Source: Candidatus Omnitrophota bacterium (lineage in GTDB: Bacteria > Omnitrophota > Gorgyraeia > Zapsychrales > Zapsychraceae). From it: a stretch of 61,626 nt of DNA. The position numbers and the translations under genes are program-made. This document shows positions 55,131-61,626 of this stretch, one piece after another; position 1 is the first letter of the stretch, and the number at the start of each line of letters is the position of its first letter. The notes beneath the pieces are model-generated. The model ran no database searches. It was not told the origin of the DNA and saw only the letters and a program-made list of their open reading frames with translations. The stretch spans positions 1-61,626 of the forward strand of contig JACRHP010000016.1 in NCBI GenBank assembly GCA_016212005.1, in the 5' to 3' direction.

Positions 55131-56608
55131 TTAGGTCTTCTATCCACGATCCTCTTCTCTTTATTCGCCGTTTCCAGTTCCAGACGTTTGACGAGTTCGG
55201 CGCGCGGGACCCAGTGGATCGCGTTAGGCGCCAGCTCCGTCGCTAGAAGTAATTTCTTGCGCAACTGGTTTTCCGCCTCCTGCTGGTCCGCGCCAGGCCG
55301 GGCGCATAGATAAATAATCACTTCGTCGACATCGAACGGGTCGTCGTTTTTCTTCTTGATCTCCACCTGCCATTCGTCGACGGTCTCGATCTCCGAAAAG
55401 ATCGTGTCAAAATGGCTAAGGTTAACAAGCGCTCCCTTGATCTTGGACAAATGCAGATTCTTGATATCCGACAAGCGCGTGATGTCGCTGGATATCCGCG
55501 GGACCGTCGAGCCGCAGTGAGGACAGGGGTCATAAGAGATACCGCCCTTTACAAAATCGCCGGTGCGGTAGCGGATAACCGCGCTGGCGCGCGCGTCGAT
55601 GGCCGTATAGACCAGCTCGCCGTCTTCGCCTTCTTTCCTGACTTCACCGGTTTTGGGATCAACGACCTCAAAGACTTCTTTGTCCGGATAAAGATGATAG
55701 CCACTGGAACCTTGCGGTCCCGCCGGGCATTCAGCCCACGCCGAGCGGGCTTCCGTGAACCCGTAGGTCCCGAAGACCGCGACGTCTTTGGCCCCCATCG
55801 CCGCCAGCAGCTCGACGACTTTTGCTTTGAACGCCGGCGTGACGCGCGCGGCGCCCAGGACCACTTTTCGGATAAAATGGAAGTCGCATTTTTTTTCAAC
55901 GGCCTCGCGCAGGACGTGATAGATATAGCTGGGGACGCCCAGCACGACGGCCGGTTTCATCTTCTGGATGACCGCGATGTTGCCTTCGGTGCCCATGACC
56001 TTGCCCCCGCCGGTACTCAAGGCCAGCCGGTGCGAGGACAAAGCGCCGAAGACCACTTGCCAGAACGCGAGGTGCGGCGCGTACGGAAAGGTGCTGACAA
56101 TGTTATCCATGGGCTTGATCCGGAAGACATCCAGCATGCGGCCGCCGGAGACGCAGAGATTCCGGATATCGTAGCTGCTGTACATAAATGGCACCGGACG
56201 ATTGGTCGTGCCGGTCGTAAAGGTCATAAAGCTGGGTTTAAATTCCGCCATAAGTTTGTCCTCAACGGCCACCTGTCCACGCAAGGCCGCGGTCAGCGCC
56301 AAAGACGCCAGTTTGACCGGCGCCCAGGCGGCGCGGATCTTTTCCTTGTCGGGCTGGAGGATGAATTCGCGGAACCGTTCCCCGTCCGGCGGACTGGCGA
56401 TGAAATCCACCTTGGAAGTGAACGGGACGCGGCGCAGGTCCGCGACGGTGCGGATATCTTTGGGGTTGATCTTGTTCTGGTCGAAGAGGCGCCGGTACCA
56501 GGGACTGAATGGATAGAGATACCGGTTAATGAAAGAATGGAGTTTTTGATCCTGCAATTCCAGGATTTTTTTTTGCGGCAAGCGCGCTATCAGTCCCCAG
56601 GGGTCCAT
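55124..56608 (-). CDS. PaaK-like phenylacetate-CoA ligase family protein
   Basis: FINRYLYPFSPWYRRLFDQNKINPKDIRTVADLRRVPFTSK; FMTFTTGTTNRPVPF; YGFTEARSAWAECP. Confidence 0.85.
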   Translation of the reverse strand: MDPWGLIARLPQKKILELQDQKLHSFINRYLYPFSPWYRRLFDQNKINPKDIRTVADLRRVPFTSKVDFIASPPDGERFREFILQPDKEKIRAAWAPVKLASLALTAALRGQVAVEDKLMAEFKPSFMTFTTGTTNRPVPFMYSSYDIRNLCVSGGRMLDVFRIKPMDNIVSTFPYAPHLAFWQVVFGALSSHRLALSTGGGKVMGTEGNIAVIQKMKPAVVLGVPSYIYHVLREAVEKKCDFHFIRKVVLGAARVTPAFKAKVVELLAAMGAKDVAVFGTYGFTEARSAWAECPAGPQGSSGYHLYPDKEVFEVVDPKTGEVRKEGEDGELVYTAIDARASAVIRYRTGDFVKGGISYDPCPHCGSTVPRISSDITRLSDIKNLHLSKIKGALVNLSHFDTIFSEIETVDEWQVEIKKKNDDPFDVDEVIIYLCARPGADQQEAENQLRKKLLLATELAPNAIHWVPRAELVKRLELETANKEKRIVDRRPKE

Positions 56609-56728
56609 AGTATTATTTTAATCGTCGGCGGGTCTTCCCGCTCGACCGACTCTTCGCGTCACCCGCCTTGCATTGTAAACGAATTATGTTCACATTATAC
56701 CTGATGGATTGTATTCGACAACGAAAAA

Positions 56729-57514
56729 TCAGGATGTTTTAAGGCAGAGCGCGTCGTCTTCCTGCAGATACGTGAGCGGCCGGGACAGTTTGCCGGCGGC
56801 TTCTTTGTCCAGGACAAAGGTCAGCCGGCCTCCGGTCGGATTGACCTGGGCGGCGGGACACGGGTAATTGTCTTCGAGGATTTTTTGGATGATACCGGCC
56901 TTGGTCACGCCCAGGACGAGGACGACCACGTTGCTCGCGCTGTTGATGACCGGCAAGGAAAGGCTGACGCGGTCGGTCTTCAGATGCGGCAGCGACACGG
57001 GCATAACCGCGATGTCGGGGTCCCGCGTCTGTTGTTCCATCCCCGGGAAAAGCGAGGCCGTATGACCATCCTCTCCTATCCCCAAGAGGATCAGGTCAAA
57101 GCGCGGTAACGGCTTATGTTGGTCGGCAAAATGGTCCATGAGGATATTTTTGTATTCCTCTGCCGCGACGGCCGCGTTTTTCCCGTTGGTCGGGACCGGG
57201 TGGACGTTTTGCGGCGGGATATGGATGTAATCCAGCAGGTTGCTTTTGATCATGCGGAAATTACTGTCTTTATCATTGGCCGGGACGAAACGTTCGTCTC
57301 CCGGGAAAAGGTGCGTCCTCTGCCACAGGCCGTAATTTTCCAGCGCGCAAAGCCGGCAGTAAAATTCAGCCGGCGTGCGCCCGCCGGAGAGCGCGACGTT
57401 AAAGAGCTGGTGGTCGACCACGGCCCACTGGGCGATCTCCTGCCATTTTTTCAGCAGGTAATTCGCCGCGGCGTACGGACTTTCGAAAATGAGGACTTTA
57501 GCTTGTGCGGCCAT
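56729..57514 (-). CDS. pgl: 6-phosphogluconolactonase
   Basis: VALSGGRTPAEFYCRL; LFPGDERFVPANDKDSNFRMIKSNLLD; LILLGIGEDGHTASLFPG. Confidence 0.93.
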   Translation of the reverse strand: MAAQAKVLIFESPYAAANYLLKKWQEIAQWAVVDHQLFNVALSGGRTPAEFYCRLCALENYGLWQRTHLFPGDERFVPANDKDSNFRMIKSNLLDYIHIPPQNVHPVPTNGKNAAVAAEEYKNILMDHFADQHKPLPRFDLILLGIGEDGHTASLFPGMEQQTRDPDIAVMPVSLPHLKTDRVSLSLPVINSASNVVVLVLGVTKAGIIQKILEDNYPCPAAQVNPTGGRLTFVLDKEAAGKLSRPLTYLQEDDALCLKTS

Positions 57515-57550
57515 AATTGTTTTCGTTGGCCAGCCCTTTCAACATAACGC

Positions 57551-58219
57551 TTATGATTTTAACTCCTTGATGATCTCGCTTCGCCATTCATCAAAGAATT
57601 TTTCCAATTCTTTAAGTTTAACCGGTTCCAGGAGTAATAACATGTCGGGAGAATCCGCGTTGAAGGTATGGATGCGTTCAAACGCCACCCCCAGCCAATA
57701 CAGATCAAAGCCGGGGTCTTTGCGGATGGCCGCTTCCATGAGCGGCTTTTTCCGGAAATGCCCTTTTTGGATCAAGAAATATACGTCAATAAAATCTCTC
57801 AGGGTCGCCCGGGCGAATAACGCCAGGAGTTTGTTTGACGCGATGTCCGTCAAGTCATCGACCTTTAAACGGGGATAATCGGGAAACTCTTTCGTGGGTT
57901 CGAAACGAAACGTTGAATCTAAAGCTAAATGGATGAGGGTGGTTTGTCCTTTAAGCGAGACAATCAATTCCACGAAGGAATGAAATGATCTCTGACGCTT
58001 GCATTCAAACCCTTGGGCGGCCAGATGCTTTTCAAGTTGATGGCTGAAAGGATCAATGATCTCCTCTACGGAAGTAAAAAAATCGAGGTCATTGCTTTGC
58101 CTGTGCTTTAAATAAAAATAGGCCAGAGCGGTGCCGCCGGTTAAATAAAGCTGGTCACTGTCTTTGACTTCACCGAAATGGCGGAGGATTTTCTCCTGGA
58201 CCGGATTAATAACTTTCAA
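57551..58219 (-). CDS. AbiEii/AbiGii-type nucleotidyltransferase
   Basis: LYLTGGTALAYFYLKHRQSNDLDFF; TTG start, 14-nt overlap with upstream 81-aa ORF. Confidence 0.8.
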   Translation of the reverse strand: MKVINPVQEKILRHFGEVKDSDQLYLTGGTALAYFYLKHRQSNDLDFFTSVEEIIDPFSHQLEKHLAAQGFECKRQRSFHSFVELIVSLKGQTTLIHLALDSTFRFEPTKEFPDYPRLKVDDLTDIASNKLLALFARATLRDFIDVYFLIQKGHFRKKPLMEAAIRKDPGFDLYWLGVAFERIHTFNADSPDMLLLLEPVKLKELEKFFDEWRSEIIKELKS

Positions 58220-58451
58220 TGAAATCCTCCCAAAATGTCCGCACTTCCCGGGGAAAGAACCGTTTGATCTTTAAAAACACTTGCCGGAACCGTTTAAAAT
58301 CAACCGCGGTTAAAAGGGCTTTGACATCTTCCATCCTTCCCCGGGTTAATACCTGCTGCACATACAGCTCCAGGTCCGCGGTATTGGCCAGATCTAAAGA
58401 AGCGTTGTCCTTAAGAAACCAAAATAATTTTTTATCAGGCAAGATATTCAT
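58206..58451 (-). CDS. 81-aa partner protein, putative antitoxin
   Basis: MNILPDKKLFWFLKDNASLDLANTADLELYVQQVLTRGRMEDVKALLTAVDFKRFRQVF; immediately upstream of AbiEii-like gene. Confidence 0.65.
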   Translation of the reverse strand: MNILPDKKLFWFLKDNASLDLANTADLELYVQQVLTRGRMEDVKALLTAVDFKRFRQVFLKIKRFFPREVRTFWEDFIESY

Positions 58452-58496
58452 TGGGTATGTTCTCCGACAGGCTATAACCCATCCATCTGCCAGCCA

Positions 58497-59609
58497 TTAC
58501 CGATTGACCAACGCAGTTGCCTTTTTTTCGATCGCATTAAGCAGCGCTTCGAAGGCGTCTTCAAAGGCCTTGACGCCGTCGCGCAAAAGGCCCTGGCAGA
58601 CCGAGTCAATGTCGATCCCCAGAGACCTTAATTGGGACAGGATTCTTGCGGCGTCGCCGGAGGCTGCCCCGAAGGCTTCCTGGACTTTTCCGTGGTCTAG
58701 AAACGCCAGCAATGTTTTCTCTGGAATCGTGTTCACCGTCGGGCGGGCGATCAGTTCCGTGACGTATTTGATGTCGCTGTATTGGGGGTTTTTGGTGCTG
58801 GTCGATCCCCACAGGACGCGTTGCATGTTCGCGCCCTGCGCGGCGAGCGCTTTGTAAACGGAAGAATTGACGAATTGGTGGTAACGCTCGAAAATGATAC
58901 GGCAATTGGCGACGGCGGCTTTCCCTTTTAAGGGTTGCAGGCTCTTGGCGTCCGCGTGTTTTTCGAGAAGATCATCGATTAACGTATCGACGCGGCTGAC
59001 AAAAACGCTGGCCACGGAATGGACTGTAGGGACACTTCCCTTTTTCTTTAGCAAACGCGTGAGGCCCGCGAAGTAAGCTTCCGCGGTGCGTTCGTATTGT
59101 TTGAGGGAGAAGATCAGCGTCGTGTTGACGTTGACGCCGTTGGCAGTGAGCTCTTCAACGACCTTGAACCCTTCCGGGGTCGCCGGGACCTTGATCATCA
59201 GATTGGGCCGGCCGACCGCTTTGAACAACCGCAGGCCTTCGGTGATCTGTTCTGCGGTTTTATGCGCGATCTTGGGATTGACCTCCAGGCTCACGTAACC
59301 ATCCAGCCCTTTGGTCGCCGCGTAGACCTGCTGGAACTGGTCCGCGGCGTCCTGGATGTCGGCAATAGTCAGCGCGTCGTAAATATCAAAAGTGGATTTT
59401 CCCTTTCCTTTGAGCTGGACGATTTTGGCATCGTAATCATTGCCGGAGCTGATCGCCTGGTTGAAGATCGACGGGTTTGAAGTCATGCCGCGCAACCCTT
59501 GCGCGATCAACTCTTTCAATTTGCCGCTTTCGAGCAATGGCCGGCTGATATAATCCAGCCACGCGCTTTGTCCGTAATCGGCCAACTGTTGAATGGTCGT
59601 TTTCTTCAT
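58497..59609 (-). CDS. tal: transaldolase
   Basis: GLRGMTSNPSIFNQAI; DGYVSLEVNP; LMIKVPATPEGFKVVEELTANGVNVNTTLIFS; ATG at 59609 preferred. Confidence 0.94.
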   Translation of the reverse strand: MKKTTIQQLADYGQSAWLDYISRPLLESGKLKELIAQGLRGMTSNPSIFNQAISSGNDYDAKIVQLKGKGKSTFDIYDALTIADIQDAADQFQQVYAATKGLDGYVSLEVNPKIAHKTAEQITEGLRLFKAVGRPNLMIKVPATPEGFKVVEELTANGVNVNTTLIFSLKQYERTAEAYFAGLTRLLKKKGSVPTVHSVASVFVSRVDTLIDDLLEKHADAKSLQPLKGKAAVANCRIIFERYHQFVNSSVYKALAAQGANMQRVLWGSTSTKNPQYSDIKYVTELIARPTVNTIPEKTLLAFLDHGKVQEAFGAASGDAARILSQLRSLGIDIDSVCQGLLRDGVKAFEDAFEALLNAIEKKATALVNR

Positions 59610-59613
59610 CAGA

Positions 59614-60561
59614 TTATTTTCGCTTTCGTTTGATCGCTTTTTTTGCCGCTTCCACGATGTCGACGTCTTTGAGATGGTAGGCTTTAAGTAATTCCTGCGG
59701 GGACCCGGATTCGCCAAAGGTGTCGCGCACCGCCACCATTTCCATTGGAACAGGGCAGTTTTTCACGAGGACTTCGGCGATGGCGCTGCCTAATCCTCCG
59801 TTAACCTGGTGCTCTTCGGCGCTGACGATGGCGCCGGTTTCTTTGGCGCAGCGGACGACCATGTCTTCATCGACGGGTTTGATGGTGTGCATGTTCACGA
59901 CCCTGGCGCTGATCTTTTCTTTTTGGAGGACCTCCGCCGCCTGCAACCCTTCTGAAACCATCGTGCCGCAGCCGATAATCGTCACATCTTTTCCTTCGCG
60001 CAGGACGTTGGCCTTTCCGATTTTAAATGGATCAGATTCTTTGGTCAAAACCGGAAGCGGCGCGCGGCTGGTGCGCAGGTACATCGGCCCCTCGGCCTCG
60101 GCGATAGCGCGGGTGGCTTTTTGCGCCTCGATGGTGTCCACCGGACAAATGACGACCATGTTGGGCAATACGCGCATGAGCGCCAGGTCTTCCAGGCATT
60201 GCGCGGACGCCCCGTCTTCGCCGACGGTCAGGCCGGCATGAGAACAGATGACTTTTACGTTGCAGTTGTTGTAGCACAGGTCCATCCGCAGCATATCATA
60301 CGCGCGGTTGGTCAAGAAAACGGCGAAGGAATTGATGAAGGGAATGAATCCCATCAGGCTTAATCCCGCGGCGGTGCCGACCATGTCCTGCTCGGCGATC
60401 CCCATCGAGAAAAAGCGGTCAGGATATGCTTTTTTGAAATATTCCGCGCGCGTGGCGTCTTCCAGGTCGGCGGAAACAACGACAATGCGCTCGTTGGTCT
60501 TGCCGAGCCTGACGAGCTCTTCGCCGAATCCATCACGCGTGGCGATCATTGTTGTGCTCAT
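59614..60561 (-). CDS. transketolase, C-terminal subunit
   Basis: RFFSMGIAEQDMVGTAAGLSLMGFIPFINSFAVFLTNRAYD; EEHQVNGGLGSAIAEVLV. Confidence 0.93.
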   Translation of the reverse strand: MSTTMIATRDGFGEELVRLGKTNERIVVVSADLEDATRAEYFKKAYPDRFFSMGIAEQDMVGTAAGLSLMGFIPFINSFAVFLTNRAYDMLRMDLCYNNCNVKVICSHAGLTVGEDGASAQCLEDLALMRVLPNMVVICPVDTIEAQKATRAIAEAEGPMYLRTSRAPLPVLTKESDPFKIGKANVLREGKDVTIIGCGTMVSEGLQAAEVLQKEKISARVVNMHTIKPVDEDMVVRCAKETGAIVSAEEHQVNGGLGSAIAEVLVKNCPVPMEMVAVRDTFGESGSPQELLKAYHLKDVDIVEAAKKAIKRKRK

Positions 60562-61379
60562 TTCAGTTCTTCCAATGCTTTGGCCAGTTGTTCCGCGTTG
60601 GGGGCCTTGCCGTGCCAGTTCCGGTCGCCTTCCATAAAGGAAACCCCTTTGCCTTTGATGGTGTGGGCGATGATGACCGAGGGTTTGTCCGGCACGCCGG
60701 TTGCTTCATCCAGCGCCTTGAAAAGTTGCTGAAAATCATGCCCGTCGACCTCGATCGCGTGCCAGCCGAAACTGCGCCATTTTTCCGCCAGCGGCTCGAG
60801 GTTCTTGATGTCTTTGACCGGCCCGTTTTCCTGGACTTTATTGTAGTCGACGATGGCGCAGACATGGTCCAGCTTGTAGTGGGCGCCGGCCATGGCGGTT
60901 TCCCAGATGGACCCTTCCTGGAGTTCCCCATCACCTAAAAGACAGTAGACTCGGAAATCTTTATTGAGCAGCCGCGCGCCGAGGGCGATGCCGTTGGCGA
61001 CCGCCAGGCCGTGCCCCAGGGATCCGGTATTGAACTCGACCCCGGGGACCTTGCTATGGACGTGGCCTTGCAAACGGCTGTTCATTTTTCGGAATGTTCG
61101 CAGTTCTTCTTTGGGGAAATATCCGCAATCCGCGAGGACCACGTAAACGCCCGGGGTAATATGTCCTTTGGAGATAATCAACCGGTCGCGGTCCTCCCAT
61201 TTCGGGTCTTGGGGCCGGTGGTTCATCTTGTAATGATAAAGGCTTAAGAGAATTTCGACCGCGGAAAGAGAACCGCCGGGATGTCCGGAGCCGGCGCGGT
61301 GAAGCGTTTCCAGGATCTCCCGGCGGACCTGCAACGCTTTGGCTTTGAGGGCTTTGATGTCGATGGTTTGGGAAGGCAT
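60558..61379 (-). CDS. transketolase, N-terminal (TPP-binding) subunit
   Basis: RAGSGHPGGSLSAVEILLSLY; GSLGHGLAVANGIALGARL; LLGDGELQEGSIWE. Confidence 0.94.
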   Translation of the reverse strand: MPSQTIDIKALKAKALQVRREILETLHRAGSGHPGGSLSAVEILLSLYHYKMNHRPQDPKWEDRDRLIISKGHITPGVYVVLADCGYFPKEELRTFRKMNSRLQGHVHSKVPGVEFNTGSLGHGLAVANGIALGARLLNKDFRVYCLLGDGELQEGSIWETAMAGAHYKLDHVCAIVDYNKVQENGPVKDIKNLEPLAEKWRSFGWHAIEVDGHDFQQLFKALDEATGVPDKPSVIIAHTIKGKGVSFMEGDRNWHGKAPNAEQLAKALEELK

Positions 61380-61626
61380 AATGTAATGAATTTACCGCGG
61401 ATAATCTTTTACGTCAAGACCATAGTTCATTATTCGTTGCGAATACCTCTGGACTTCGCAATTAAATTTTGCTATAAAACTTGGACATAAAGATATCATT
61501 TTGGGCCACCAAGGCCTGCCAGCGGCAGGCCGCAGTCCCGAGTGACTATCGGATGAAGTACTGGTCACGAGGGATAGTTCATGCGGGGCCATCCCTCGTT
61601 GCCGTATATAAACGAAGTCAACTCGG

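Noticed and set aside
60558-61379. Split transketolase as a novelty
   Set aside because: Separate N- and C-terminal transketolase subunits are well known in bacteria and archaea.

Overview
The window is an almost entirely minus-strand, gene-dense bacterial region. It looks like a Gram-negative, possibly Omnitrophota-like MAG, but that is inference only. From left to right: (1) an exopolysaccharide locus at about 0.5-25 kb, with O-antigen ligase, GT2/GT4/GT39 glycosyltransferases, flippase, epimerase, BY-kinase, an XrtA/ExeA-type ATPase, a Wzz/GumC-like chain-length protein and a Wza-like export protein, followed by rpoN and another GT2; (2) a tetrapyrrole operon, with a DUF2721-like gene, a HemC-CobA-HemD fusion, hemB and hemL; (3) a signalling cluster containing a cNMP/ParA-like/patatin fusion, response regulator, several histidine kinases and a PAS protein; (4) a beta-oxidation-like set; (5) pentose-phosphate genes, with pgl, tal and split transketolase. 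At least five nucleotidyltransferase (AbiE, MNT/HEPN or related) toxin-antitoxin-like modules and three DUF4143-type ATPases are inserted in or coupled to these operons. The most unusual signals are: (a) about a dozen intergenic hairpins built from degenerate 7-mer or 8-mer tandem repeats, with motif classes reused at distant sites; (b) a DUF4143 ATPase plus DUF1016N-SNase nuclease pair with a palindromic operator and a downstream relic; (c) a GT39 cassette flanked by ~347-bp direct repeats next to rpoN, with an IS66 remnant cut at the repeat; (d) TA-like modules translationally coupled within the heme operon and behind a histidine kinase that has lost its phospho-acceptor His; (e) a HemC domain lacking the cofactor-Cys domain inside a triple fusion; (f) a chimeric ORF joining a flippase 5' end to a duplicated acyltransferase-like domain. 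All family calls were made by eye from the sequence; no database search was run.
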